From: Kineosporia corallincola
GTDB lineage: Bacteria; Actinomycetota; Actinomycetes; Actinomycetales; Kineosporiaceae
Reading direction: 5' to 3'
NCBI RefSeq assembly: GCF_018499875.1
Contig: NZ_JAHBAY010000005.1
Span: 496,001 to 560,000 of the forward strand
Length of the DNA stretch: 64,000 nt
The first letter of the stretch is position 1. Each line of letters opens with the position of its first letter. Below are positions 39,246-48,523 of this stretch, piece by piece. The notes under the pieces were generated by a model that ran no database searches, was not told the origin of the DNA, and was given only the letters and a program-made list of their open reading frames with translations. A program made the position numbers and the translations under genes.

Positions 39246-40133
39246 GTGTCAGTCATTCTCGTCACCGGATCCAGCACCGGGATCGGTAACCTGACCGCCA
39301 GGACCCTGGCCCGCCAGGGCCACACGGTCTTCGCCAGCATGCGCGGGGTCAATGCCCGCAACGCCGCGATCTCGGCGGAGTTCACCGAGCTGGCCGAGAG
39401 GGAGAACCTCGACCTGCACGTGATCGAACTCGACGTGTCGTCACAGGACTCGGCCGACACCGCGGTCAGGACCGTGGTGGAGCGGGCGGGACGCCTGGAC
39501 GTCGTGGTCCAGAACGCCGGTCACCTCTACGTCGGTTACGTGGAGGCGTTCACCGACGAGGACCTGGCCCACCTGATCGACATCAACGCCATCGGCGCCC
39601 ACCGCGTCAACCGGGCGGCGCTGCCGTACCTGAGGGCTCAGCGGTCCGGCACCCTGGTGTACGTCGGCAGCACGATCATCGTCACCACTCCCCCGTTCCT
39701 GGGGCCGTACGTGGCGTCCAAGGCCGCCTTCGACGCGCTGGCCGTCGTCACCTCCTACGAGGCGTCGCAGTTCGGCATCGAGACCAGCATCGTCATGCCG
39801 GGGGCCATCACCGAGGGCACCCAGCACTTCCCGAACGCCTCCCGGGCCTCCGACACCGAGGTCAGCGCGGCCTACTCGTTCCTGGACCCGCTCGTGGCCC
39901 GGAACGAGGAGGCCACCGCCGGCCTCATGCAGCCCGGGGTCGACCAGAACCCCCAGGTGGTGGCCGACGAGATCGCCGCGGTCATCGCCCGTCCGCGCGG
40001 GCGCAAGCCGTTCCGCACGGTGGTCGACTTCACCGCCGCGGGCGTCGATCACGTCATGGCCTTCTCGGACCTCACCCGTCAGGCCTTCGTCCACCGCATG
40101 GGATTCGGCGAGACGCTCGAGCTGAAGAACTGA
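39246..40133 (+). CDS. Short-chain dehydrogenase/reductase
   Basis: 295 residues. The cofactor motif TGSSTGIG occurs with RG downstream. The usual NNAG reads QNAG. Catalytic Ser is in YVGSTII and Tyr-x3-Lys in YVASKAA. The longer C-terminus places it with extended SDRs similar to those next to TetR or LysR regulators. The GTG start has AAAGGAG. It is the last gene of the operon, before a bidirectional hairpin. Confidence 0.88.
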   Translation: MSVILVTGSSTGIGNLTARTLARQGHTVFASMRGVNARNAAISAEFTELAERENLDLHVIELDVSSQDSADTAVRTVVERAGRLDVVVQNAGHLYVGYVEAFTDEDLAHLIDINAIGAHRVNRAALPYLRAQRSGTLVYVGSTIIVTTPPFLGPYVASKAAFDALAVVTSYEASQFGIETSIVMPGAITEGTQHFPNASRASDTEVSAAYSFLDPLVARNEEATAGLMQPGVDQNPQVVADEIAAVIARPRGRKPFRTVVDFTAAGVDHVMAFSDLTRQAFVHRMGFGETLELKN

Positions 40134-40190
40134 GGGGATCCAGCCGGTCCGGGCGAGCCTGACCGGGAATCGGCTCGGACCGCGACGCAC

Positions 40191-40232
40191 ATGGCCTGGC
40201 CCAGAACCGGTACTGCTTCTGGGCCAGGCCAT
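40191..40232. terminator. Bidirectional hairpin terminator
   Basis: Perfect 16-bp arms (40191-40206, 40217-40232) around a 10-nt loop lie between the converging SDR operon and the GMC-oxidoreductase operon. Confidence 0.85.
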
Positions 40233-40253
40233 GTCACCTGAGATCGATTGCTC

Positions 40254-41960
40254 TCAGAGCGTCCCGTCAGCGAGCTGCCGGGCGGCGTACTCACAGGCGC
40301 GGGCCGTCATCGCCATGATGGTCAGCGACGGGCCGACCGCTCCGTTGGAGACGTAGGCGCTGCCGTCGGTGACGAACAGGTTGGGCACGTCCCAGCTCTG
40401 GTTGTGCTCGTTGAGCACCGAGGTGGCCGGGTCGGTGCCCATGCGGGCGCCTCCGCACTCGTGGATGGCCGCACCCATGGCCAGGCTGAGCTTGATGCCC
40501 CGCTTGAAGATGAACCGGCTGATCGGGTCGGCGTCCGGCCAGATCTTCCGGTCGTCCAGGCCGAGCGTGGAGCCGACGAAGTTGATCGTGTAACCGGCGG
40601 CCTGGGCCATCTCCCGCATGCCCGCCACCTGGGCACGCATCATGTTGCGCTCGTTGTCGGTGACCCGCATGTGGATCCGGGGCGCCGGGATGCCCCAGTG
40701 GTCCTTACGGCGCTTGTCGATGGTGATCCGGTTGTCGTAGTAGGGCAGCATCTCGCCGAAGGCCATCAGGCCGACCGTGCCCGCGTTGCCGTCCGGCACG
40801 GGAAGACGGCCGATCGTGCCCTGCACCCCGTAGCCGCGTGCGTACCCCCGCTCGCTCTGGCCCTCCAGGTTCTTGAAGCGCGGGATGTAGACCCCGCCGA
40901 CCGGGGCGTAGTACGGGTCCTCGGGGGCGGGGTTGATCGTCTCGAACCCGGGATGCTTCGGGTCCTCGGCGAAGAGCAGACTCGGCGTCTGGTCCATGAA
41001 GTAGCGGCCGAGCAGCCCGGAGGAGTTGCCCAGACCGTCGGGGTGGCCGTCCGTGGCGGAGTTCAGCATCAGCCGCACCGACTCGATCCCGGAGGCGCAC
41101 AGCATCACGATGTCGGCGAAGACCCGGTGCTCGGTCCTGGTCAGGCGGTCGACGAACACCGCACCGTCGGCCCGGCCGGTCTTGCGGTTGATCGTGATCT
41201 GCCTGACCACCGCGTCGGTCCGCGTCGTCAGCCGGCCGGTCTCCCGGGCGGCCACGATACCCAGCGGAACCCGGTGCAGATTCGGCGCGGCGTACCGCCA
41301 CGGCACGACATTGCGCTCCGGCCAGCGACTTTCGACGACGGACTTGAACTCCTTCTCCGACTCGGTGGTCAGCGAGGGCCCGCGGTACTGCCCGTCCGGC
41401 AGCTGCGGCAGGTTCTCCTCGGTGCCGTACACCCCCAGGAACTTCTCCACCCGGTCGTAGTACGGCGCCAGGTCGGCGTACCCGAACGGCCAGTTCACGC
41501 CGTGGCCGTCGTAGTCGGCGGCCTTGAACTCGTGGTCGGACGAGCGCAGCAGCATCCGGCCGTAGGAGTGCAGGCGACCGCCGAGCACCCGGCCCCGGAT
41601 CCACAGGAAGTCGTCGCCGTCGACCGTGTAGGGGTTCTGCCAGTCGTTCACCAGGAACGGACTGGTGGTGTCCTTGAAGAAGGCCCGCAGGGACTGCCGG
41701 TACTGCCCGCGCAGCATCGCCTTGGAGCGGCCGACCAGGCCGATGTTCATCTTGGCCGGGCGGGTGGGCGGCGCGGGGGTGAAGTCGGCGTCGGTGATGT
41801 CCCGCCCGGCCTCGAGCAGCAGTACCTCCAGCCCTCTTTCGGTGAGCTCCTTCACCGCGATGCTGCCGGCCGCGCCCGAGCCGATGACCACGGCGTCGTA
41901 GCGCTTCTGGGGCAGGGTGGACCCGGACGTGAAGGCGGACGAGGGGGTGAAATCTGACAT
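40254..41960 (-). CDS. GMC-family FAD oxidoreductase, candidate glycoside C3-oxidase (CarA-like)
   Basis: 568 residues. The FAD Rossmann motif is VIGSGAAGSIAVKEL with LLLEAGRD. GRVLGGRLHSYG lies at the FAD pyrophosphate. The C-terminal signature is HECGGARMGTDPATSVLNEHNQSWDVPNLFVTDGS, including the GMC His-Asn pair. It groups by pattern with gluconate-2-dehydrogenase-large-subunit-like and sugar 3-oxidase enzymes. Known CarA enzymes of this class oxidise the glucose C3 of C-glycosides with O2, making the 3-keto substrate for the deglycosidase. It is last gene of an operon that also encodes a beta-subunit-like deglycosidase, supporting that role. The ATG at 41960 follows GGGAAGACC. Confidence 0.8.
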   Translation of the reverse strand: MSDFTPSSAFTSGSTLPQKRYDAVVIGSGAAGSIAVKELTERGLEVLLLEAGRDITDADFTPAPPTRPAKMNIGLVGRSKAMLRGQYRQSLRAFFKDTTSPFLVNDWQNPYTVDGDDFLWIRGRVLGGRLHSYGRMLLRSSDHEFKAADYDGHGVNWPFGYADLAPYYDRVEKFLGVYGTEENLPQLPDGQYRGPSLTTESEKEFKSVVESRWPERNVVPWRYAAPNLHRVPLGIVAARETGRLTTRTDAVVRQITINRKTGRADGAVFVDRLTRTEHRVFADIVMLCASGIESVRLMLNSATDGHPDGLGNSSGLLGRYFMDQTPSLLFAEDPKHPGFETINPAPEDPYYAPVGGVYIPRFKNLEGQSERGYARGYGVQGTIGRLPVPDGNAGTVGLMAFGEMLPYYDNRITIDKRRKDHWGIPAPRIHMRVTDNERNMMRAQVAGMREMAQAAGYTINFVGSTLGLDDRKIWPDADPISRFIFKRGIKLSLAMGAAIHECGGARMGTDPATSVLNEHNQSWDVPNLFVTDGSAYVSNGAVGPSLTIMAMTARACEYAARQLADGTL

Positions 41961-41986
41961 GGTCTTCCCTTGACTGTTAATGGTTT

Positions 41987-42991
41987 TCACTGGTTGGAGA
42001 AGGCCGCGTCGAATGACGACTGCGGCAGCTTCCACAGCAGCGAGCGGATGAACCCGACGGCCTGGGCGGCTCCGTGCAGGCGGTCCATGCCGGCGTCCTC
42101 CCACTCGATCGAGACGGGGCCGCTGTAGCCGATGGCACGCAGCGCCCGGAAGGCGTCCTCCCACGGCACGTCACCGTGCCCGGTGGAGACGAAGTCCCAG
42201 CCCCGGCGCGGATCTCCCCAGGCGAGATGCGAACCGAGGACGCCCGAACGCCCGTTGGGCGGGCGCAGCCGGGTGTCCTTGCAGTCCACGTGGTAGATCC
42301 GCTCGGCGAGATCGACGATGAAGCCGACCGGGTCGATGTTCTGCCACATCATGTGCGAGGGGTCCCAGTTGAAGCCGAAGGCGGCACGGTGCCCGACCGC
42401 CTCCAGCGCCCGGATGCTCGACCAGTAGTCGTAGGCGATCTCGGAGGGGTGCACCTCGTGGGCGAAACGCACTCCCTCGTCGTCGAAGACGTCCAGGATC
42501 GGGTTCCAGCGACGGGCGAAGTCCTCGTAGCCCGCGTCGATCACCGATTCCGGTACCGGCGGGAACATCGCCACGTAGGGCCAGATCTTGCTGCCCGTGA
42601 ACCCGACCACCGTGTCCGCACCGAGCTTGCGCGTCACCCGGGCGGCACGCTTCATGTCCTCGGCGGCCCGCTGCCGCACGCCCTCGGGATCACCGTCGCC
42701 CCAGGTGGAGGGACGCACGATCGCCTGGTGCCGGAAGTCGATCGGGTCGTCGCAGACGGCCTGGCCGGTCAGGTGGTTGGAGACGGCGAAGACCTTCAGC
42801 CCGTGCCGGTCCAGGATCTCCAGCCGCGAGCGCAGGTAGGCCGGGTCCTCGTCCGCCCGTTCCAGGTCCAGATGGTCACCGGAGGCGGCGATCTCGAGAC
42901 CGTCGTACCCCCATCCGGCGGCCAGCCGCGCGACCTCCTCGAAGGGCAGGTCGGCCCACTGGCCGGTGAAGAGCGTCACCGGGTGCGTCAT
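41987..42991 (-). CDS. Sugar-phosphate isomerase/epimerase family TIM-barrel protein
   Basis: 334 residues of the xylose-isomerase-like barrel. Metal ligands are visible: Glu in FAHEVHPSE, Asp and His in NWDPSHM, His in YHVDCKD and Glu in SIEWEDAG. The ATG at 42991 overlaps the upstream Gfo/Idh/MocA stop (ATGA). Possible roles are keto-sugar epimerase, isomerase or dehydratase acting on the product of glycoside cleavage. It is distinct from the deglycosidase-partner barrel at 45326-46450. Confidence 0.85.
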   Translation of the reverse strand: MTHPVTLFTGQWADLPFEEVARLAAGWGYDGLEIAASGDHLDLERADEDPAYLRSRLEILDRHGLKVFAVSNHLTGQAVCDDPIDFRHQAIVRPSTWGDGDPEGVRQRAAEDMKRAARVTRKLGADTVVGFTGSKIWPYVAMFPPVPESVIDAGYEDFARRWNPILDVFDDEGVRFAHEVHPSEIAYDYWSSIRALEAVGHRAAFGFNWDPSHMMWQNIDPVGFIVDLAERIYHVDCKDTRLRPPNGRSGVLGSHLAWGDPRRGWDFVSTGHGDVPWEDAFRALRAIGYSGPVSIEWEDAGMDRLHGAAQAVGFIRSLLWKLPQSSFDAAFSNQ

Positions 42992-44118
42992 GAGCGGTCT
43001 CCGATCGTCGTCCACGCGTTGCCCGCGGCGCTGTCCAGCACCGCCTGCACGATCCGTACCGATCGCAGTCCGTCCTGCACCGTCGGCAGGCCCTCGGGCC
43101 GGTCACCGCGCACGGCGGCGTAGGTGTCGCTCACGAACGCCGCGAACGCGTCCGTCCAGCCCTGGGGGTGCCCGGCGGGTGTGCGGTTGAGGCGGCTCTG
43201 GTCCGCCGCGGCCGGGCCCTCGCCACGGTGCACGGTGAGCGCACCGTTCTCGCTGCCGAACCAGGCGGTCTCGGGCTGTTCCTGGTCGAACACCGCCGAT
43301 CCCCGGGTGCCGTCGACCTCCAGCCACAGCCGGTTCTTGCGGCCGGCCGAGACCTGGGAAATCACCGTGCTGGCGGTCATCCCGCGCTGGGTGCGGAACA
43401 TCGCCGTGGCGGTGTCCTCGGTCGTCACCACGGCTCGCTCGGCACCTTCCCGGGCGCCGGCGAACGAGGCGGACGAACCGACGGGACGGGTCCGGTGCAC
43501 GATCGAGGTCGCGGCACTGACCTCGGTGAACACCTCGCCGGAGACGAACTCCGCCAGGTCGCACCAGTGGGTGCCGATGTCGGCGAAGGCCCGGGAGGCG
43601 CCGCCCTCCCGCGGGTCGATCCGCCAGGTCGAGGCGTCCGGCGACAGCAGCCAGTCCTGGAGGTACGAGCCGTGCACCAGGGCCACGTCGCCGAGCTCGC
43701 CGCGGATCCGGCGGGCCCGGATCTCGCGCACCATCGGGTGGTAGCGGTACACGTACGGCACGGTCGCGACCACACCCGCCGCCTCGACCGTCTTCACCAG
43801 ACGCTCGGCGTCGGCGACCGTGGTGGCGATCGGCTTCTCCAGCACCAGACCGATCCCGGCGGCGGCGACGGCCTCGCCGTAGCTGACGTGGGTGGAGTTG
43901 GGGGTGCAGACATGCACCACATCGGGCCGGTCGGCCAGCAGGGCCTCCAAATCCGGGTATCCGGTGGGCACGTTCCAGCGGTGGGCGTGCTCCTGGGACC
44001 GTTCGGGTGAGATGCCGAGCAGGCCGATGACGTCGGCCCCGCTGTCGCGGGCGGCGCGCAGGTGGGCGGCGGCGATCATCCCGGTGCCGATGATCGCCAC
44101 CCGGGGCTGAGGCTTCAT
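42988..44118 (-). CDS. Gfo/Idh/MocA-family oxidoreductase
   Basis: 376 residues. The N-terminal NAD-binding fold has IIGTGMIAAAHLRAA. The family's catalytic EKP motif is in GLVLEKPIATT. The C-terminal substrate domain has DIGTHWCDLAEF with the conserved His. These enzymes reduce or oxidise sugar hydroxyl/keto groups at C3 or C1. In this operon it probably reduces released 3-keto sugar or is an alternative C3-oxidising entry. It overlaps both neighbours by ATGA. Confidence 0.88.
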   Translation of the reverse strand: MKPQPRVAIIGTGMIAAAHLRAARDSGADVIGLLGISPERSQEHAHRWNVPTGYPDLEALLADRPDVVHVCTPNSTHVSYGEAVAAAGIGLVLEKPIATTVADAERLVKTVEAAGVVATVPYVYRYHPMVREIRARRIRGELGDVALVHGSYLQDWLLSPDASTWRIDPREGGASRAFADIGTHWCDLAEFVSGEVFTEVSAATSIVHRTRPVGSSASFAGAREGAERAVVTTEDTATAMFRTQRGMTASTVISQVSAGRKNRLWLEVDGTRGSAVFDQEQPETAWFGSENGALTVHRGEGPAAADQSRLNRTPAGHPQGWTDAFAAFVSDTYAAVRGDRPEGLPTVQDGLRSVRIVQAVLDSAAGNAWTTIGDRS

Positions 44119-45329
44119 GAGGGGAACTCCGCGAACTCGAGGTACGCCGGATCGGCCACGGCCGTGTCGGCCAGGTGGGCGAGAGTGCCTGTGTTGTGGT
44201 CGATCTCGTAGGAACGGACGACGTTGCCGGGTCGGTCGGCCAGCAGCAGGAGGCTGCCGGTCGGGTCGATCGCGAAACTGCGGGCGGCCAGGCCCGGATG
44301 GACCGACGGAGCCAGTGGCACGCTCCCGGTCCGGCGCAGACTGCCGTCGGTGCCCGCCTCGAACCAGGCCAGCGTGTCCTCACCGCGGTTGTTCACGTAG
44401 ACGAACGATCCGCCGGGGTGCACGCGGACCTCGGCTGGCTCGTTGAGAGCGGTGAACCCTTCCGCGACGCTCGAGCAGCGGCCCAGGAAGGTGAACACGC
44501 CCTGGGAGGCGTCGAAGGCCAGCGACACCAGCTCGGAGGACAGCTCGCAGGTCAGGTAGGCCCGGTCGGACAGCGGGTCGAAGGCCAGGTGCCGGGGTGC
44601 CGTCTGCGGCGCGAACCGGTAGGTGCTGACGGGCCTGAGCTTCGGGCCCAGTTCGTAGACCGTCACGGTGTCCGAGCCCTTGTCACAGACCACCACGTAT
44701 CGACCGCTCGGGTCGATCACGGCACAGTGGGCGTGAGCGGCGGCCTGGGCGTGTCCTCCGGCCTGGGGCGAGGAGTTGGGGTCGGTGCCCCCTTCCCGCA
44801 GGATCTGGACGTCCTGGATGCTCTCGACGCTGCCGTCGGCGCCCAGACCGTAGGTCACGACCGTGGAGTCGTCGTAGAGGTACTCCACGTCCCAGCCTCC
44901 GTGCGGGCCGGCGACCACGTGCTCGACGTGCTCGAAGCTGCCGTGGTTGGCGCTGACCAGCAGATGACGACCGGGTGCCACGGACAGGTAGGTGGGAAAG
45001 GGCCCGACGGTGCTCAGCAGGTTGAGCGGCTTCATCGTCCTGGTGGTCGGCTCCACCCGGATCGCGTGCACCGCCGCCGGCGACTGGACCGGACCGCGTC
45101 CGTCCGTCTTGCGCTCGTCGACCGCGAAAAGGGTCCAGAGCGTGGGCGCGTAGACCAGGAATCCCGCCTGGCGGGGCTCGTCGAGGTGGCTGCACAGGGT
45201 CAGGTCACGGCCGCCCGGGCTGACCTCGTACAGGCTGACGCCACCGGATCCCCCGCCGGGGCCGTCGGCGTAGGAGCCGACGAACACGCACAGACGCCGC
45301 GAGAGACTCTCGTTCTTCGGGCTTTTCAT
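44115..45329 (-). CDS. Lactonase-family seven-bladed propeller protein
   Basis: 404 residues with blades recognised by YLSVAPGRHLLVSANHGS, HAHCAVIDPSGRYVVVCDKGSDTVTVY, APRHLAFDPLSDRAYLTCEL, PAEVRVHPGGSFVYVNNRGEDTLAWF and ARSFAIDPTGSLLLLADRPGN. This is the 6-phosphogluconolactonase (Pgl/YkgB-type) family. It probably hydrolyses a sugar lactone formed in the pathway. It overlaps the upstream TIM-barrel gene by ATGA. Confidence 0.85.
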   Translation of the reverse strand: MKSPKNESLSRRLCVFVGSYADGPGGGSGGVSLYEVSPGGRDLTLCSHLDEPRQAGFLVYAPTLWTLFAVDERKTDGRGPVQSPAAVHAIRVEPTTRTMKPLNLLSTVGPFPTYLSVAPGRHLLVSANHGSFEHVEHVVAGPHGGWDVEYLYDDSTVVTYGLGADGSVESIQDVQILREGGTDPNSSPQAGGHAQAAAHAHCAVIDPSGRYVVVCDKGSDTVTVYELGPKLRPVSTYRFAPQTAPRHLAFDPLSDRAYLTCELSSELVSLAFDASQGVFTFLGRCSSVAEGFTALNEPAEVRVHPGGSFVYVNNRGEDTLAWFEAGTDGSLRRTGSVPLAPSVHPGLAARSFAIDPTGSLLLLADRPGNVVRSYEIDHNTGTLAHLADTAVADPAYLEFAEFPS

Positions 45330-46450
45330 GCCCCGATCAGCCTCCTCAGCATCTCCTGGTGACGCCGCACCTGCTCGACCTCGGACATCAGCTGTTCCCG
45401 GCCGCGGTCCTGGTTGTAGCGCTGTCCCTCGTACTCGGAGTTGACGAACCCGTCGAAGCCCCCGTCCTTCAGGGCCGTGACCGCGGCTTCGTAGTCGATC
45501 GCGATGTCCTGGAACTGGCCCGGTTCGCCGGGGATCTCGGACATGTAGTTGAACTTGCCGTGCACGTGGGTCACGTGCGGGGCGAGCTGCCGCAGGGTGT
45601 CGGGCGAGGTGTCGGAGAACATCAGCGCCTCGGCCACGACGGTGTAGTCGATCTCCTGCGGGTTCTCGACCCGCTGGTCGGCGAAATCACGTACGCCCCG
45701 GAAGATCTCGATGAGTGCCGGGTCGCCTTCCGCGCTCCTGAGGAACCTGCCGAAGTCCGATCGCAAGTTGCCGGCGGTGTGGGCGGCCAGTTCCGAGCGG
45801 GAGAAGGGCGCCTGGCCGGCGCGCAGCATCAGGGCCAGGTCGACCGACGCGTCACAGGCGCTGAGCTGCGCGCCCCGGCGCCGGAACCAGGCGAGCTGGA
45901 CCTCGGACAGCCGGAACTGGAAGATGCCGAGATCCGGGACGATCCCGAGGTGCTGGGTCCCGGTTCGCTCGATCACCTCGAGGATCTCGCCGACCTGCTG
46001 TCCTTCCAGGCGCATGGGCTGATGGACCTCTTTGCCCAGCCTCAGGTCCAGTTCCTCGGCCAGCGGCAGCGCCATCTCCATGATCTCGGTGGGGACCACC
46101 GACAGGGTGCGAACGTTGCGGAAACCCAGGGACTTGGCGAGGCGCAGATCGTGCCGCAGCCGCTCGGCGCACTCATCGTAGGTCATCACGTGGTCCCGGA
46201 ATTGCAGCACGTCCATCTGCACGTCCAGGGCCACCGGGGTGGTGCCGTACTGCTCCATCCAGCCGAACCACTGGCCGCGGAACTCCGGGCCCGGGTCCGG
46301 GTACCGCAGCGACATCTCGTCGACCAGTTCGAGACCGGTGGCACCGCCGAGGTTCTGGCCGACCTCGCGCACCTGGTCGTGCAGGTCAAGTTCCTTGAGG
46401 AACTGCGACTGCTGGTAGCTGTAGAGGGAGACTCCCCGCTGCATGCTCAT
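45326..46450 (-). CDS. TIM-barrel protein, candidate C-glycoside deglycosidase alpha subunit (CarB-like)
   Basis: 374 residues of the sugar-phosphate isomerase/epimerase barrel. It starts GVSLYSYQQSQF. Probable metal ligands are Glu in GKEVHQP, Asp in GIVPDLGIF, His in HVHGKFNYM and Glu in FVNSEYEGQ. It directly follows, with an ATGA overlap, the beta-subunit-like gene. That pairing is characteristic of the two-subunit enzymes that cleave 3-keto C-glycosides using a metal ion and acid-base chemistry. The pairing, more than the sequence alone, supports the call. Confidence 0.75.
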   Translation of the reverse strand: MSMQRGVSLYSYQQSQFLKELDLHDQVREVGQNLGGATGLELVDEMSLRYPDPGPEFRGQWFGWMEQYGTTPVALDVQMDVLQFRDHVMTYDECAERLRHDLRLAKSLGFRNVRTLSVVPTEIMEMALPLAEELDLRLGKEVHQPMRLEGQQVGEILEVIERTGTQHLGIVPDLGIFQFRLSEVQLAWFRRRGAQLSACDASVDLALMLRAGQAPFSRSELAAHTAGNLRSDFGRFLRSAEGDPALIEIFRGVRDFADQRVENPQEIDYTVVAEALMFSDTSPDTLRQLAPHVTHVHGKFNYMSEIPGEPGQFQDIAIDYEAAVTALKDGGFDGFVNSEYEGQRYNQDRGREQLMSEVEQVRRHQEMLRRLIGA

Positions 46451-46920
46451 CGGAGGGCCTCCGCCGGCTCGGTCAGGGTCAGGGTGTAGGACACGATCTG
46501 CGGTGCCTTGTCGGAGCCGGCCCCGGTGCCGGGACGCGGGGGGTTCTTCACCCACTCCTCGTCGGTCGGCAGGTAGCCGTAGGCCGCCAGAACCGACTGC
46601 TGGAAGCGGATGACGTGCTGGCCGGGGGCGAGGCCGCCGGGTGCGGAGACGTGCAGGATTCCCTCGTCGTCGTAGTCCCAGTGCTCGTGCACCTGCGAGC
46701 GCAGGTCCGCAAAGCTGCGCGGTGGGCGTCCGTTGATCTCGAAGGTCTGCACGGAGACCGGGTATTCGGTTCCGTCGACCTCGATGAAGTAGCCGTTGTG
46801 CAGGGACAGGTAGCAGCCGCGGTAGTTGGCGTGGCGGACGGCGAGGCGGAATCCCACCACCTCGCCGTCACGCACGTCGTTGCGCAGGCTGTCGGGTCGG
46901 ATCAGGAAGTTCTCGAACAT
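46447..46920 (-). CDS. C-glycoside deglycosidase beta-subunit-like protein (CGDB, formerly DUF6379)
   Basis: 157 residues. The family look is clear: MFENFLIRPDSLRN opening, VVGFRLAVRHANYRGCYLSLHNGYFIEVDGTEYP, FEINGRPPRSFADL, and WDYDDEGILHVSAPGGLAPGQHVI. Proteins of this type (CarC and relatives) are the small beta-sandwich subunit of C-glycoside deglycosidases and are found almost exclusively with a TIM-barrel partner. It overlaps that partner's ATG by 4 nt. This gene is the key marker for the pathway assignment. Confidence 0.82.
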   Translation of the reverse strand: MFENFLIRPDSLRNDVRDGEVVGFRLAVRHANYRGCYLSLHNGYFIEVDGTEYPVSVQTFEINGRPPRSFADLRSQVHEHWDYDDEGILHVSAPGGLAPGQHVIRFQQSVLAAYGYLPTDEEWVKNPPRPGTGAGSDKAPQIVSYTLTLTEPAEALR

Positions 46921-46962
46921 CGTGGGCAGTCCTCTCGGCTGGGGGCCGCGGGCCGGGTGTGA

Positions 46963-47076
46963 TCAGGAAGTCACCGGCTCCGGCGTCGGACCGCGCAGTT
47001 CACGCAGGCCCAGGCGCTGACTGCGGCCCCAGGCGCGGAACAGCAGCCCGGACAGGTCGATGTCTCGGGAACTCAT
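46963..47076 (-). CDS. Small 37-residue protein in the C-glycoside operon
   Basis: A short frame fits exactly between the MFS stop (11 nt upstream) and the beta-subunit gene (42 nt downstream). It has AGGA at 5 nt from its ATG and the same strand and codon style. It encodes MSSRDIDLSGLLFRAWGRSQ and a basic-to-Pro tail ending EPVTS. It has no signal or membrane helix; an amphipathic helix is likely at 8-29. Function unknown; it could be a third structural subunit, a leader, or a remnant. Confidence 0.55.
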   Translation of the reverse strand: MSSRDIDLSGLLFRAWGRSQRLGLRELRGPTPEPVTS

Positions 47077-47087
47077 GACGGTCCTGG

Positions 47088-48407
47088 TCAGCCGGCCGTC
47101 GTGATCAGGGTCGGCTCGCCGTCCCGCGGCCGGCGGAACAGGGTGGCCCAGATGACGGCGGCGACCAGGGCCGAGCCGATTCCCAGGGCCCAGATCGGGT
47201 TCCAGCCACTCAGGTCACCGGCTGCGCCGGTGGCGACGCTGTGGTCGTAGATCCGGCCGGCGATCTCCGCACCGACGAAGGCGCCCAGGCCCGAGACGAC
47301 GAGGATGAGCATGCTCTGGGCCTGGGCCGAGACCTCGGCGCTGGTCACGTTGCCGATGTACATGGCGGCCAGCACGAGGAAGAAGTCGTTGCAGATGCCT
47401 TGCAGCGCGATAGCGGCGACCGCGATCCAGGTGTGCCCGTCCGGGTGCGCGCCGATCACGGCGAGGAACAGGGCCAGCCGCACGGCCCACATGAACATGC
47501 CGGCCAGCAGCGCCCATTTCATGCCGATGCGCTGGAGCACGAACGGGATGGTGACGATGAAGACGACCTCGGACGCCTGACCGATCGACAGCAGACCGGC
47601 GACGTTCTGGAAGCCCAGCGCCCCGAGGAAGGTGGAGGCATAGGTGTTGTAGACGCCCAGCGAGACAGCCGTCAGGAGGGCGCAGCCCATCAGGACGGCG
47701 AAGTTACGGTTGCGCAGCAGCGGAAGGGCTTTGGCGCCGATGACGTCACCGGGGCTGAACCGCACCCCCTTGGCCGGCGCCGGTGTGGAGGGCAGGGTGA
47801 AGGCGTAGACGCCGAACAGGATGCTGAAAGTGGCTGTCAGGTAGAACAGCTCGGGCGCGTCGTCGAGACCGGCCCAGCCGACGGCCTGCCCGGCGATCAC
47901 CCAGCCGAGGGTGCCGAACACCCGGATGTAGGGGAACCACCGCTGGTTCGAGCCCAGGTGCCGGAAGGCGATCGAGTTCGACAGGCCCAGGGTGGGCTGG
48001 AAGAACAGCATGTACACGAAGATCAGTGCCAGGACGAGGGTTCCGTTGCCCGAGGTGATCGCGGCCGGCACGAAGCAGAGCAGCACGCCGCCGATCAGAT
48101 GGGCGATGCCGAGCCCGTTCTGCGAGGGGATGAAGCGGTCGACCAGCGCCCCGAGGAACATCGGGGAGACGATGGCGGCGACCGCGGCCAGGGAGAAGGC
48201 CGTGCCGATGATGGTCGGCAGACCGTGTGTCGCCAGGACCAGCCCGAGCGTGGCGAACCATGATCCCCAGACGAAGAACTCCAGCAGCATCATCAGGGTC
48301 AGCCGGGCGAACACCGTCCAGTCGGAGGCACTCTGGATGCCGGCGGACAGTTCGCCGGCGCCCGCAGTCGCCGGGGCGGGCATGTCGGCCACGTCTTTTC
48401 TCATCAT
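47088..48407 (-). CDS. MFS permease, nucleoside/H+ symporter-like
   Basis: 439 residues with about 12 transmembrane helices. LTLMMLLEFFVWGSWFATLG at the first helix is the hallmark of the NupG/XapB branch, which also includes sugar and glycoside permeases. It is the first gene of the operon, so it probably imports the glycoside. An AAGG lies upstream of tandem ATGs (48407 and 48404). The promoter is in the gap after the ROK gene. Confidence 0.85.
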   Translation of the reverse strand: MMRKDVADMPAPATAGAGELSAGIQSASDWTVFARLTLMMLLEFFVWGSWFATLGLVLATHGLPTIIGTAFSLAAVAAIVSPMFLGALVDRFIPSQNGLGIAHLIGGVLLCFVPAAITSGNGTLVLALIFVYMLFFQPTLGLSNSIAFRHLGSNQRWFPYIRVFGTLGWVIAGQAVGWAGLDDAPELFYLTATFSILFGVYAFTLPSTPAPAKGVRFSPGDVIGAKALPLLRNRNFAVLMGCALLTAVSLGVYNTYASTFLGALGFQNVAGLLSIGQASEVVFIVTIPFVLQRIGMKWALLAGMFMWAVRLALFLAVIGAHPDGHTWIAVAAIALQGICNDFFLVLAAMYIGNVTSAEVSAQAQSMLILVVSGLGAFVGAEIAGRIYDHSVATGAAGDLSGWNPIWALGIGSALVAAVIWATLFRRPRDGEPTLITTAG

Positions 48408-48460
48408 TGAGACCTTCGATAGTTCGGATCTTGAATACTCCGTGCAGCAACTTCCATCTC

Positions 48461-48488
48461 ATCGTACGAATCATTCAACAAGTGTCAA
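48461..48488 (-). promoter_or_regulatory. Promoter of the C-glycoside operon
   Basis: On the minus strand TTGACA (48483-48488) is spaced 16 nt from TACGAT (48461-48466), 54 nt before the permease start. A repeated TTCGTTCGTT immediately upstream recurs as ATCGTTCGTT before the ROK gene, a candidate ROK operator. Confidence 0.65.
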
Positions 48489-48523
48489 CGAACGAACTCG
48501 TCGACTATTCACGTCTCGAACAA

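Noticed and set aside
40248-41957. 569-residue plus-strand open frame
   Set aside because: Exact antisense of the GMC oxidoreductase gene, with Val/Gly/Arg/His-rich nonsense composition.
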